From: Raphanus sativus
Taxonomy: Eukaryota; Streptophyta; Magnoliopsida; Brassicales; Brassicaceae
Length of the DNA stretch: 64,000 nt
Assembly: GCF_000801105.2 (NCBI RefSeq)
Contig: NC_079514.1
Span: forward strand, 26,080,293-26,144,292
Reading direction: 5' to 3'
A program made the translations under genes and the position numbers. Positions 36,327 through 49,690 of this stretch are shown here, piece by piece. The notes under the pieces are model-generated. The model did no database searches and was not told where the DNA came from. It saw only the letters and a program-made list of their open reading frames with translations. Position 1 is the first letter of the stretch. Each line of letters starts with the position of its first letter.

Positions 36327-37550
36327 TTTCTGAATTTAATCCTAAAACCAGAAACAATAATCACTTTAATTTTATATTCTAAAACTGTTCCAGATTAAAT
36401 CCGGTTTAATCATAAAATATTTATAAAAAGTATGAATTTGAAAACATATAATTCAGAACTATTTAAAAAATATTATTATTTATTATTTATTTAAATAATT
36501 ATTTATAATTAAATTATTGTCTAAATTATTTAAATAAATAATAAATATAAAATAAAAACTAAAAAAAATATTTTGTAGAACGCAATAACAAGAACGCAAT
36601 AACAAGAATTAAGGTAATAAATTTTTGATTTGTTTTAGAACGCAATAACAAGAATTAAGGTAATTAAACACAATTACTTAAAATTTATATATTTGTAGAA
36701 CTAACTTTAGATAATTAGAAATATATGAACAAAATATATTAGATATAAATAAGACACAATAGATATACAACGAATAATCTGGTTTGGGACAATGGTTAAG
36801 TGTAAGATTCAGTATCATCCTAACCTGGGTTCGACGCCACCCATCAACATGTTATTTTTATTATTTATTATTAATTAAATAAAATGTAAAAGCTACATCA
36901 ACATCCGTCAAAACCATGTCAGCATCCGTTACTTTTGATTAACAAAGATACAATCAATGTATGTATAAACCTAAATATTTTTGTTCATGTATGAAATTTG
37001 AATATATTTGGTATTGATGTATGTTTTAGCATATGGTCCATGTTGATGTACTGATAGGGACCACGACCCTCTATTGATGTATGAATTAGCCGATTTCCCA
37101 TGGTTAGTAATTGTTTAGTATCTTTTGAAATAGTTGTCTGGTTACTTTATAAACCAATTGTGTGCAATGTTTGACTGATCCCATCCAAGTTTAATTTTAG
37201 AGGGAAAAATCGCCATACCCCCTTCCGTCTGTCTCCACTTGTTTTCGAAAACTATTCTGCTTCTAGGTTTCACGTACAATTCCCACCTACTTTGTTGGTA
37301 CACTACTGACAAAGGGTTGATACGGAGCTGACAAAGGGTTGATCTAAAACAGGGTTGATACGGAGCTTACTTGATTCATTAAAAACAGTATTGCTATCAT
37401 CAGAAGGACCATTGAATTTCAATTTTTCAGATCCTTTTGTAATGACCCGAATTCCGGTCTGGGAAATTTTTAGCCGGCTAAGGTCCAACCATTACCGAAA
37501 GCCCCTATAAATACTCAAACCCAACCTTGGTTTCTCCACCAATAAAGAAC

Positions 37551-37594
<44 letters not shown>

Positions 37595-38807
37595 AGGTTT
37601 CTGAATTTAATCCTAAAACCAGAAACAATAATCACTTTAATTTTATATTCTAAAACTGTTCCAGATTAAATCCGGTTTAATCATAAAATATTTATAAAAA
37701 GTATGAATTTGAAAACATATAATTCAGAACTATTTAAAAATATTATTATTTATTATTTATTTAAATAATTATTTATAATTAAATTATTGTCTAAATTATT
37801 TAAATAAATAATAAATATAAAATAAAAACTAAAAAATAATATTTTGTAGAACGCAATAACAAGAATTAAGGTAATAAATTTTTGATTTGTTTTAGAACGC
37901 AATAACAAGAATTAAGGTAATTAAACACAATTACTTAAAATTTATAGATTTGTAGAACTAACTTTAGATAATTAGAAATATATGAACAAAATATATTAGA
38001 TATAAATAAGACACAATAGATATACAACGAATAATCTGGTTTGGGACAATGGTTAAGTGTAAGATTCAGTAACATCCTAACCTGGGTTCGACTCCACCCA
38101 TCAACATGTTATTTTTATTATTAATTATTAATTAAATAAAATGTAAAAGCTACATCAACATCCGTCAAAACCATGTCAGCATCCGTTACTTTTGATTAAC
38201 AAAGATACAATCAATGTATGTATAAACTTAAATATTTTTGTTCATGTATGAAATTTGAATATATTTGGTATTGATGTATGTTTTAGCATATGGTCCATGT
38301 TGATGTACTTATAGGGACCGCGACCCTCTATTGATGTATGAATTAGCCGATTTCCCATGGTTAGTAATTGTTTAGTATCTTTTGAAGTAGTTGTCTGGTT
38401 ACTTTATAAACCAATTGTGTGCAATGTTTGACTGATCCCAGCCAAGTTTAATTTTAGAGGGAAAAATCGCCATACCCCCTTCCGTCTGTCTCCACTTGTT
38501 TTCGAAAACTATTCTGCTTCTAGGTTTCACGTACAATTCCCACCTACTTTGTTGGTACACTGCTGACAAAGGGTTGATACGGAGCTGACAAAGGGTTGAT
38601 CTAAAACAGGGTTGATACGGAGCTTACTTGATTCATTAAAAACAGTATTGCTATCATCAGAAGGACCATTGAATTTTAATTTTTCAGATCCTTTTGTAAT
38701 GACCCGAATTCCGGTCTGGGAAATTTTTAGCCGGCTAAGGTCCAACCATTACCGAAATCCCCTATAAATACTCAAACCCAGCCTTGGTTTCTCCACCAAT
38801 AAAGAAC

Positions 38808-38938
<131 letters not shown>

Positions 38939-40038
38939 AGGTTTCTGAATTTAATCCTAAAACCAGAAACAATAATCACTTTAATTTTATATTCTAAAAC
39001 TGTTCCAGATTAAATCCGGTTTAATCATAAAATATTTATAAAAAGTATGAATTTGAAAACATATAATTCAGAACTATTTAAAAAATATTATTATTTATTA
39101 TTTATTTAAATAATTATTTATAATTAAATTATTGTCTAAATTATTTAAATAAATAATAAATATAAAATAAAAACTAAAAAAAATATTTTGTAGAACGCAA
39201 TAACAGGAATTAAGGTAATAAATTTTTGATTTGTTTTAGAACGCAATAATAAGAATTAAGGTAATTAAACACAATTACTTAAAATTTATATATTTGTAGA
39301 ACTAACTTTAGATAATTAGAAATATATGAACAAAATATATTAGATATAAATAAGACACAATAGATATACAACGAATAATCTGGTTTGGGACAATGGTTAA
39401 GTGTAAGATTCAGTAACATCCTAACCTGGGTTCGACTCCACCCATCAACATGTTATTTTTATTATTTATTATTAATTAAATAAAATGTAAAAGCTACATC
39501 AACATCCGTCAAAACCATGTCAGCATCCGTTACTTTTGATTAACAAAGATACAATCAATGTATGTATAAACTTAAATATTTTTGTTCATGTATGAAATTT
39601 GAATATATTTGGTATTGATGTATGTTTTAGCATATGGTCCATGTTGATGTACTGATAGGGACCGCGACCCTCTATTGATGTATGAATTAGCCGATTTCCC
39701 ATGGTTAGTAATTGTTTAGTATCTTTTGAAGTAGTTGTCTGGTTACTTTATAAACCAATTGTGTGCAATGTTTGACTGATCCCAGCCAAGTTTAATTTTA
39801 GAGGGAAAAATCGCCATACCCCCTTCCGTCTGTCTCCACTTGTTTTGGAAAACTATTCTGCTTCTAGGTTTCACGTACAATTCCCACCTACTTTGTTGGT
39901 ACACTGCTGACAAAGGGTTGATACAGAGCTGACAAAGGGTTGATCTAAAACAGGGTTGATACGGAGCTTACTTGATTCATTAAAAACAGTATTGCTATCA
40001 TCAGAAGGACCATTGAATTTCAATTTTTCAGATCCTTT

Positions 40039-41944
40039 TGTAATGACCCGAATTCCGGTCTGGGAAATTTTTAGCCGGCTAAGGTCCAACCATTACCGAA
40101 AGCCCTTATAAATACTCAAACCCAGCCTTGGTTTCTCCACCTATAAAGAACAAAAAAGAGGGAGGGAGGGAGGGAGGGAGGGAGGAACCTTGCATGGCCT
40201 GAGCAACCACCGGAGCTCGCCAGAGCCACAAGACGCCATGTCTGCGCCAAGCTCATCGCCACTGTTCGTTGTAGTCGGTAAGCCCCAGAAACCACCAAGC
40301 TTGTGAGTTAAGTTTCGGCCATTTTAGTAAATCGTTGATAACTTCCTAACCGTTGATAATTTCGTGCATGCAAAAGCACCATCATGTTCTTCTCGTCGAG
40401 ACGAAGCCATAGCCGCCAACCACGCCACAATCGAAGTCTGGACGAAGCCGCACGCGCCATTCAAATTTGCGTCGACCACGCGTGAGGTGCAAGAGCCGCC
40501 GCAAGAAATCGCCTCCGCCGCCGTTCTCCGCCGGATAACCGCCGCTCCGCCGCCAGATCAGCGTCGTACCACCGCCGCTCCACCGTCCTCCACTGGTAAG
40601 CCGCCGCTCCGCCGCCAGATCACCGTCGTACCACCGCCGCTCCATCGTCCTCCGCTGGTAAGCCGCCGCCACCCTCCGCCGTCGCTGCTGGTGACCAGAT
40701 CCTGTGACTCGGCCAACTCGGTGAGTTGACTCGGTAAGTCAACTCGGTGACTCGGTAAGTCAACTCGGTGATTCGGTCAACCGGTGGTTTGGCTGGTGGT
40801 TTGTATCAATTGAATTTTGGTTAGAGTAAACTGGTCGGTTAACTCAAATTGATTTCTGGTTAAGGGTTTACCTGGTTGACATTTGACTAGTGAGTTGACT
40901 TTTCCGTAAACTTTGACGAGACCCTTTTTAACCGTTCGAAGGGTGTTCTGACTCGATTTTTCGCTCTGGTTTCAGATTTGGAGTATATTTGAGCAGTAGG
41001 AGATCATATATACCACTTCACTTAATTTCTAAGGGGAGGGATACTCCGTTTAAATCCCGAGCTAGTTTAGTACTGCTATTATGAAAAGTCTAGATTCGAA
41101 ACATGATAGTCTCTGGGAATCAAGTTATTTTGAGAGTCTTGTTGTTTATTATTGTTATTGATTGCTAAATCGGAATTAGGATAATATAAGATTCAACGGT
41201 TGATTGAAATGATTGATGCTAAGAACTTATATATATATATATATATATATGTGGAGATTGGCGTGGATACAGAGACGTTTGTACTTACGACGCCATCAGA
41301 TTTGCGGGGTAAAGCTTGGACCACTGTATTACAACGCATGTGGAGTGTATATATATCTTTATCCTTATGAGAAAATGCGGGGTGCAGAGAGTGTATATGT
41401 GTGCTATCATCGCATTGGTTGTAGCATGTCTAGTGCACTAGACATATGTTGATTGTTTCTATGTGGTCTAGTAGACACCATATTTGTTTTCATGCTAGAG
41501 CTAGGCCTACGTAATCGTAGTGCTATGAACTGAGTCTGTGGTATGCGGTTTAGCATCCCATACCTCGCTGGGTAACTCTCCTATTGCTTACCCCTCCTTC
41601 TTTCCCCTTTAAGGTGAGACCAACAAGCAGGAGTGATTGTATTTGATTGGTGCTGCTATTTGGGCTCGTGGGCTTTATCATTTTATCGCTTTATCCTTTA
41701 TCGTTATTGGGCCTTTGTCCTTTGGACTTCTATCGTTTACGTTATTTTGTATTTCAGACCTTCGGACTTATGTTATTATCTATATTTCAGATGTTTATTT
41801 TCGGATTTCACCTTATGGTATTTTATTTGACTTTGTGATATAATGTGGAGTTTTATTGAAGATTAGTATGTATTATTATTTTATCTCGAATTATTATTAT
41901 TTTAGCATTTATTTATTTATCGTATTCGAAAGTGGCGGATGCCA
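40039..41944 (+). repeat. 5' LTR of Gypsy element
   Basis: 1.9 kb, TGTAATGACC...GCCA. TATA box TATAAATA at 40107-40114 (upstream CCTT rather than CCCC). GGGA repeats at 40157-40184, absent from the 3' LTR, match the GA/GGGA junctions of the array. The GC-rich stretch 40380-40690 has CCGCCGCTCC-type repeats; frames over it are not genes. The tandem word GACTCGGTAAGTCAACTCGG lies at 40729-40775. A (TA)n run is at 41229-41250. Confidence 0.85.
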
Positions 41945-42559
41945 TATTTTGGTATCATAGCGGGGTTCAGTCCCGGCTCTGACCTGGGATGGCGATTGGA
42001 GACCTGGTTTTAATTCGTTATTAATTTGGTTTTAGTTCGCTTTAAATTCAGTTTTAAATCGGTTTTAAATGGTTCTAAGGAATTGGGAATTTAAAAGTGA
42101 AAATCAATAGTACCCTTCCCTCCGGTATCACTCCTCTAATCCAATTTGTCTGTTTATGTTGATGAGTAAAGTCATCGTCATCCGTCCTCAAATTAACAGT
42201 GTACTAGCCAGATATTCAACAGATGAATGATTTCACAGCTTTTCAGATTGCTCTGGTGCTTATCATTTTTGTCAGTTGAGTTCAGAGATTGTCCGCGAGT
42301 GGATATGTGAAGTTCTGCCACTACCATAAATTCAAACCATCATTCCACGAGTTTCGTTGTTGGAGTTGTTTTTGTATGAGAGATGAGCCATTGGTTGGCA
42401 TATGTTATTATGGTATATGAGTATATTGATTTCTTTGGAAGCATGTTTGGTTTGTAAACTCGTAACGATCGGTTTTGGATTGGGAGTGTGGTAGCTTGCG
42501 TTGTGTTGATATTGGATCATGGGATCAGTTTTGGTTGTGTAGATCGATTCAGAGATGTG
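41945..42559 (+). other. Gypsy leader and gag region, unreadable
   Basis: Contains the initiator-Met-tRNA-type primer-binding site right after the LTR. Gag should lie here, but no frame with gag similarity remains and the stretch is too short for gag, so most of it is deleted. Confidence 0.5.
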
Positions 42560-44903
42560 GCAGTTTGAAGAACTGGCATAGGAGATTGGGAGCTATTTAT
42601 ATTCATCGAATTGTACAAATTATTCTTGGAGGGATCAAGTTATTCGGAGATTCGTCAAAGTTGAAGCTGAGTTATTGCGATGTCATATTTGAGATGGATT
42701 GGTTGTCATGACATCAAGTAGTGTTGATTTGCTTGAGGGGAAGAGTTCATATTCCTGGGGTAGAGGAGAGTTTTATGGCTTCAATGCTTCATGCTGAGGA
42801 GTTATTGGATAGAGAAGCAAATGAATTTTTGGGTTGTAATTTCGATGGTGTAGAATGATGGTCAGCACGAGTTGGAGGATCTTTTAGTCATTGCAGAGTA
42901 TGAGGATGTGTTTGGGCCTTTGGAATGGCTGCCACCAACCAAATGGAAGATTTATCAAACAAAGATTTTCTTATACTAAGTACTTCACTGTGGGAAGCAC
43001 CAGTATTGTTGCGACGAAAAAGAGATAGGAGTTTCAGGTTTGGTATCGACTGCAGAGACTTGAACAAGGGACTATCAAGAAAATCATTCGGTTTGCGTAT
43101 TGATGGATTTTTAGATTAGCTGCTGGGAGGTTCATGGTTTTCGAGGATTGTCTTGGCATCAGGATATCATCAGATTGTTATAGCTGAAGAGTATGTAGAG
43201 AATGCAGATTTTCAAATGCATTATGGATATTTTGAGTTTATATTGATACCATTTGGATTCACGAATGCATGGATAGCATTCGTAAAGTTTGTAAATGAAT
43301 TCTTTCGTAAGCACTTGGATAAGTGCGCGATTGGATTCATCGTCGACACTTTGATTTATTATTTGATGCATGAGGATCAGGTTATTATATATGGATCTGT
43401 CAGTTGAGACTTCCGAGACCCACTAACCTACTCATGATTCGGAGTGGCTGTAGTGGCATTTGTGATAAGGATTTGGAGATAGTGACTATTCAGGGAGGAA
43501 ATTCAGATTCTCAGGGATCATCAGAGTCTGAAATATATCTTCACTAATTAATACATGTACTTGGACAGTGCATATGGATTGAGTTGGTAGCAGATTACAG
43601 TATGGAGATCACATACCATCTGTTAAGGTCAACCAAGTGGCAAATGCCTTAAGTAGGCGCATGAGCAATGTTTTAGGAACCAGGGAGGTTCAAGCTAAGA
43701 GCTTATTAAGTTACTTGTGAGCCTCAGACTATGTGCAGTTCAGTAGTTGAGGACATCGATATGGACTTGGTTAGGCAATTCGAGCTTGAGAGTATTGGAT
43801 ATCATACAGTTTCGATCAGGATGTGTTTGTATCGAAACTGAGTTTGTGTGTTGGACAATAAGCTGTTAAGAAAAATGATCTTACTGCAAACACATCACTC
43901 GCGTTTCTTTATCCACCTGGACATCGTCAAAGGGAGCAAAGATAGGAAGCATTATTATCATTGGCAGGGTATAAAAGAAGTTGTTGCTACATTTCATCGG
44001 AGTGTCTGGTGTGTCAGATGGTTATGTTTGAGGATCATTTGCATGTCATTTTATTGTTGAGCTTGTTTTTGCCAGAGTGGAAATGAGGTTTGGTGATCAT
44101 GGATTTGAGTTGTTGTATTGTCGATGACCACATGTGGAAAGGATACCACATGGGTAGTCATGGATAGACTTACCAGGCCAGCCCATTTCCTAGTAATTAA
44201 GATGATCAGTCAGAGTTGATCAGTTGCTGAATATTTGCATCAGTTTATCGTGAGGTTTCATGGAGTTCTTGTGAGAATGTATGAGATCAGGATGCAAATT
44301 TCATATCTACATTTTGGAGAGTCCTTCAGAAGGCGCTCGGAACAAAGGACATGAGTACATCTTATCACCGACAGACAGATGGTCAGTTGGTTAGGACCAT
44401 TCAGATTTTGACGTCTATGATTAGAGATTGCATCTTGCAGTGGGATGGAATCTCGAGAAGAATCTACCTCTAGGAGAGTTGTTTAAATCGACAGTTATCA
44501 TTCAAGTATGGAGATTTCACCTTATAAGGCTTTTTATGGTAGGTCTTGTCGCACACCACTTTGTTGGACCAAAGTGGGGGAGCAGCGATTTATAGAACCA
44601 TCAATGGTTCAAAAGATGGTAGAGCAAATGTACATGCTCATAGTTTGGCCTCGGGAAAGCCATAACCGCCAGAATATATATGTAGTTAAGCCAAGTAAGG
44701 ATTTTGAGTTTCTTATCGACGATCGAGTATACCTGGAAATAAGGAAATTTCAGGAAGGATCTAAGACTCAGAAGTTGAGAAGATTGAACCGAGATATGTG
44801 GGAGAATATCTCATTTTTGGAAAGGATTAGAGCAGTTTCTTACATATTGGATTTATCTTTAGAGTTATCGGACTTCCAGGAAATGTTTCATGAGTTTATT
44901 TTA
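42560..44903 (+). pseudogene. Gypsy pol: protease end, RT, integrase, all disrupted
   Basis: Order of pieces: LSYCDVIFEMDWLS (protease end, 42665-42710); WEAPVLLRRKRDRSFRFGID (RT start, near 42985); ASGYHQIVIAEEYVENADFQ and FGFTNAWIAFVKF (RT, 43156-43300); FIVDTLIY in place of the active-site FIDDILVY (near 43340). Then come an H2C2-like zinc region (HHSRFFIHLD, HYYHWQGIKE, near 43890-43980), the integrase core (WVVMDRLTRPAHFLVIKM near 44155; ITDRQMVSW near 44370), and ISPYKAFYGRSCRTPLCWTK (44511 on). Several stops, frameshifts and a deletion between RT and integrase. Both catalytic Asp of the RT box are not intact. Confidence 0.85.
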
Positions 44904-45790
44904 GAGAAAATTACTCAACTGTTATGGAAAAGTTAGTTTATTACTAAACTAATATACATCTTCTAAAAATTACTAGAATGTTTGTGCACATGTAGTAAAT
45001 TACAATTAAAGCACTTTGTTAGTTTTTTTTTAAATTAAGATTATTTTTAAAAAATAAATGCATGTCACTAATTAAAAATCCACATCAGACAGAAAATCAA
45101 TTGTCTCTCACAATCAACATTACAGTTTAGAAAGAAAACACAACAACACAATTTTCTTTCTTGTTCTTTTGTCTCGAACGAACTAACTCTAGGTCGACAT
45201 CGTGTTACTACCTCGAAGTAACTATCTTGTTTCTTAACTTTCTTCGATATCGTCTTACCCGAAATCGTCGTCTCCAGTCGTTTCTATGAAATCGTCTTCG
45301 CTGCAATCGTCCGAAATCATCTTATGTGCTGCGTTTATGGCTGAGTTTTAGTTTATGTTGTGGCTGAGTTACTTTTGTTTTACGGCTGGTCTATATATGC
45401 AGTTCTGGCTGAGTTACTTCCCACCAATCTCCGAAAACCCAACTGTAAGAAGTGTGCATTCCGAAGAGAAAAGGCAAATACATTCCAATAAAACATTCAA
45501 ATCGATAATTGTGAGATGTATTTATTTAAGTTTGTTTGTGATTTGATACCCATATTTGGATAATCATTTTTTTCAGATCTGAGTGAAAGAGAAGATTGAA
45601 CAAGAAGAGAATGAAGGAGACAGATTCAGTAGAGACGACACATATGAGTTCAATGAAGCTTGGAAACATGGAGGAGTTATCACCGGAATGATACAAAAAA
45701 CCTGAATTTTTGGTTTTCTATGTAAAAACATAACTTAGCCATACCTAAAACATACCCGAAAATAAGAAAATATTTATATAACTCAGACGT

Positions 45791-46060
45791 GTCGTTTAGA
45801 TAACTCAGCCGTTTCGTTTATATAACTCAGCCATACCTCAAACATACCCTAAAATCAGAAAATGTTTATATAACACAGCCATGTCGTTTAGATAACTCAG
45901 CCGTATCGTTTATATAACTCAGCCATACCTCAAACATACCCTAAAATTAGAAAATGTTTATATAACCCATCTGTGTCGTTTAGATAGCTCAGCCGTATCG
46001 TTTATATAACTCAGCCATACTTCAAACATACCCTAAAATCAGAAAATTGAATTCAAGTAC
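45791..46060. repeat. 92-bp tandem repeat in MULE
   Basis: Units start at GTCGTTTAGATA at 45791, 45883 and 45975 (2.8 copies); each contains ACTCAGCCGT and ACTCAGCCATACC. A few substitutions between copies. Confidence 0.88.
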
Positions 46061-46739
46061 TTTACAAAGTTATATTGAAGATCATCTTATCAATATCAAG
46101 TGAATATAAATCAACTGAATGTGTATAGTTGCTTGAATTTTCAAGATGAGACTTTAACTTGATCTTGAGATATATGTTCTCTTACAATCACTTATACAAT
46201 TCTTACTTAAAATACTCTAACTTTAATATTTTCTTAAATCTAAACCTCAAATCCTAAACTATAGAATCATAAAGTTATAAAAGTTATAAAGTTATAAAGT
46301 TTATCTTTAAACATTAAATCTGATATTTTTTATTATTTAAAGTTTAAGGTTTAGTTTATATTTTAGGTTTACAGTTTATGGTTTAGGGTTTAGGGGTTAA
46401 ACTAAAATTTTAATCATTTAAAAAAAAATCTTTAATTTGTAAATTTTATTTTAAATTTTTATTTAAACACGTAAGACAATCTTTAAGTTAAAGCAATTTT
46501 TAAAACAAATTGAAAATAACTAAAATTACAATTTATATTGTTTTTCATGACCATTGATTGATTTTAATCTAAGGTTCAGAATTATATTTTTGTCTATCTT
46601 CGCCATTTTCTCTCATTGGTTAATCTTTCTTTTACAAGGATCACAATTGATGGTCATTGATTAATTGAAATCTAAAGGCCAAAAATCATTCTCTCATTTT
46701 CTTACAATTGAAGTGACATATCCACTTCATCTCTCTCTC

Positions 46740-46930
46740 TTTAACTCTTTCTTCTTCTGAAAAACGACGAATCCAATGAGAGAGGGAGCAGCAGGATGTC
46801 GAATCACCATACATGACATTGGAGGAGAGAAATCTTCTTCTTTAACCGACCAAGATCGAAGACGACAACCACAGCAATTGATCTATCTCAGTTTTTTATT
46901 TTTTAAATCTATGTTGTTTATGAAACATAT
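46740..46930. repeat. Dispersed ~170-bp duplicate (also at 48340-48465)
   Basis: Both copies read ...ACGACGAATCCAATGAGAGA (second: GAATTC), then CAGGATGTCG, CATACATGACA and TTTTTTAAATCTATGTT. A 77-residue frame starts in the first copy at 46776 (MREGAAGCRITIHDIGGEKS) but is not conserved in the second, so I do not call it a gene. Confidence 0.7.
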
Positions 46931-47239
46931 TTGTCTCTTGATTCCTAATCTATATACTCGTCTTTTTAGTTTCTCTTTTGGTATATATATTCATTTTAAG
47001 TTTGGATGATGAATCTTGAACCTGCTAAATATTTTTTTGGTCAAATTGGTTATAGCAAAGCAGTATTGCAACCATAACTCAGTATTTGATTATAACAAAA
47101 CAGTATTGTAACCATAACTCTGCCATAACGTATGCATAACTCAACCGTAATTTGATTATAACCCAGCCGTAACGTATGCATAACATGTCCATAAAGTATG
47201 CATAACTCAACCGTAACGTATTTGAATAGTATAAATCAG

Positions 47240-48240
47240 CCGTAATGTTCAGATAAATCAGCCGTAACGTTCCTATAAGTCAGTCGTCAAGTGTAATTTG
47301 TTTCACGACGTTTCGTATTTTGGGCGGGAAAATTTTTTTTTGGGCGAGAACAAAATCATTCCTTCAACTCTGAACACAATATTAAAACTTTAGTATTTTC
47401 TTAAATTTGGACCTCAAACCCTAAACTTTTGAGCTATAAAGTTATAAAAATTATAAAGTTTATCTTTTGAACACAATATTAAGACTCTAATCTTTTTTTA
47501 AATTTGAACCTCAAACCCTAAACTATAGAATTATAAAGTATGAACTTAATTGTAAAATATGCATAACTCAGCTGTAACGTATCTGAATGGTATAAGCTAG
47601 TTGTAACGTTCCTATAACTCTGCCGTCGAGCGTAATTTGTTTCGTGACGTTTCGTATTTTGGGTGGGAAAAAATATTTTGGGCGGGAACAAAATCATTCC
47701 TTCAACTCTGAACACAATATTAAAACTCTAATATTTTCTTAAATTTGAATCTCAAACCCTAAACTATAGAACTATAGAGTTCTAAAATTTATAAAATTTA
47801 TCTTTTGAACACAATATTAAAACTTTAATATTTTCTTAAATTTGAACCTCAAACCCTAAACTATAGAACTATAAAGTTATAAAAATATAAACCCAGTAGT
47901 AACGTATCCATAACTTAGCCGTAAAGTATGCTTAACTCAGCCGTAACGTTCCTATAATTCAGTCGTCGAGTGTAATTTGTTTCGCGACGTTTCATATTTT
48001 GGGCGGGAAAATTTTTTTTGGGCGAGAACAGAATCATTCCTTCAACTTTGAACACAATATTAAAACTTTAATTTTTTCTTAGATTTGAACCTCAAACCCT
48101 AAACTATAGAACTATAAAGTTAAAAAATTATAAAGTTTATTTTGAACACAATATTAAAATTTTATTCTTTTCTTTAATTTGAACATGAAACCCTGGACTA
48201 TAGAACTATAAAGTTATAAAAATTATAAAATCAGCTGTAA
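47240..48240. repeat. ~340-bp tandem repeat in MULE
   Basis: Marker TTTCGTATTTTGGG at 47311, 47650 and (as TTTCATATTTTGGG) 47990, spacing 339-340 bp; each unit continues GGCGGGAA, then ATTCCTTCAACT and CTCAAACCCTAAACTATAGA. Three diverged copies. CAGCCGTAACG words occupy the unit borders. Confidence 0.85.
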
Positions 48241-48599
48241 CGTATGCATAACTCAGCTGTAACGTATGCATAACTCAGCCAACGTATGCATAACTCAGCT
48301 GTAATGTTGAACACAATATTAAAACTTTATTCTTTCTCTTTGAATCTTTCTTTTTTTACAAGACGACGAATTCAATGAGAGAGGAAGCAACAGGATGTCG
48401 GACCGCCATACATGACACTAGAGGAGATGAAGCTTCTTTTTTTTTTAAATCTATGTTTTTAGACCAATTGCGGAAACAATAATTACCAGATTCATAAGAT
48501 CTCGGAGAAATATGAAGAATAAGATGAAGAATATAAATAAAAAGATGAAGAATGAAGAATAACTTAGACCCTTATATTAATGTTATAACATGAGTGATG

Positions 48600-49200
48600 A
48601 CATGGCAAATCCGAGTAGATGACATGGAAAATGGGTTACTCAGTCGTCAAACGAATATATAACTCAGTCTTGATAAATCAGCCATCATGTAAAATGTAAG
48701 CCAGCCGAAACGTGAATAATATTCTAGTAATTAAACTTTTGCTAATAAAGCAACTGTAATTAAGATGAAAAACCAGAAATCAGCCGCATCGTCAAATAAA
48801 TCAGCCGTCAAACGAATGCTATTCTAGTAATTAATCTTTCGCTAATAAGTCAGTCGTAACTAAGCTGAGTTTAGTGTTAATCAATCCAATTACAGCTGAT
48901 TAAATATAACTCAGCCGTAAAATCCTCCAAAACTCAGCCAGTCGATGTTCGTTAACTCAGCCAGAAAAACTTAACTCAGTCGTGTCTTAACTACAACTCA
49001 ACCGAATTTTTTAGATTTCACATCGCCGATGTATAAGTCAGCCGTAACGTGTGTAATTAACTCAGCCATTATCGCATAAATCAGCCAGATTTCTGTAAAT
49101 CAAATGTATTCTCTTAATTCAGCCGTGTTCTTTAATCCAGCCACAACGTAACCTTAACTCAGCCGTAACGACGCATGTTGCACTTTACGGCTGACTTAAT
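48600..49200. repeat. Cluster of CAGCCGT words near MULE right end
   Basis: Roughly twenty scattered copies of (A)CTCAGCCGTAAC or close variants (TCAGCCGTCA, CAGCCAGA), all in the same orientation, irregularly spaced by 15-40 bp. Similar clusters lie at 47090-47290 and 47900-48300. Confidence 0.8.
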
Positions 49201-49400
49201 GAAAACATGGAACAAAATTCCTACGTGGCGCGGAGTTTTTGCTTATGTGGCATTAAAAATTAATGGCATTTTGTAAATATGTTTTTTCACATAACTTAAA
49301 AAGGACACACTTGGTATTAAAAAAAAGCCAGTAATAAAAAAAAGATTTGTATGGTTCTAATCATTTGTCCTAAAATATGTAATGGCTGAGTAAATTTCCC

Positions 49401-49690
49401 TTTATTTTAAGGAAAATAGCGAGTGAGCAAGAGTTCATTTTACAGTTGAAGCCAGATGATTTCAGAGAGATTGTATGCATCTTATCATGTAGTGGAGATT
49501 ATAAATCGTTAAGTAGAAGAATTTCAGAGAATGTTGATCCATTTTTGTCAGAGTCCACTGGGAAGAGATGGGGTTCAGGAGGAGACTCATAAAACAAGCA
49601 GATTGGTTATTCGGAGTTTCGTTACACTGATATTGGACATGTCAGTTCATGGTTCGAATTCGGGGACGAATTCTTTATTAGTGGGAAGAA
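49401..49690 (+). pseudogene. Gypsy pol tail and polypurine region after MULE
   Basis: Continuation of the Gypsy coding 3' end on the right side of the nested MULE; the conceptual text (ESTGKRWGSGGDS, then WFEFGDEFF) loosely fits the end of Tekay/Del pol, just before the LTR. GAATTCGGGGACGAATTC at 49655 and a purine stretch GTGGGAAGAA at 49681 precede the LTR, as in related elements. Confidence 0.6.

Larger units (their letters stand above)
44904..49400. mobile_element. Mutator-like element nested in Gypsy, 9-bp duplication
   Basis: Flanked by TTTATTTTA at 44895-44903 and exactly again at 49401-49409. Its ends are imperfect inverted repeats: GAGAAAATTACTCAACTG at 44904 versus GGGAAATTTACTCAGCCA read from 49400. 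A 9-bp duplication with inverted ends is the Mutator superfamily hallmark. No transposase, zinc-finger or captured gene was recognised in 4.5 kb, so it is non-autonomous. The interior is dominated by repeats of ACTCAGCCGTAACG-like words. Confidence 0.82.

Noticed and set aside
40364..40729. 121-residue Pro/Ala/Arg-rich ORF (and relatives at 50038-50271)
   Set aside because: Lies inside the GC-rich part of the Gypsy LTR and is not conserved as a frame between the two LTRs.
46776..47009. 77-residue ORF in the nested MULE
   Set aside because: The duplicated copy at 48375 does not preserve the frame, and no similarity was recognised.
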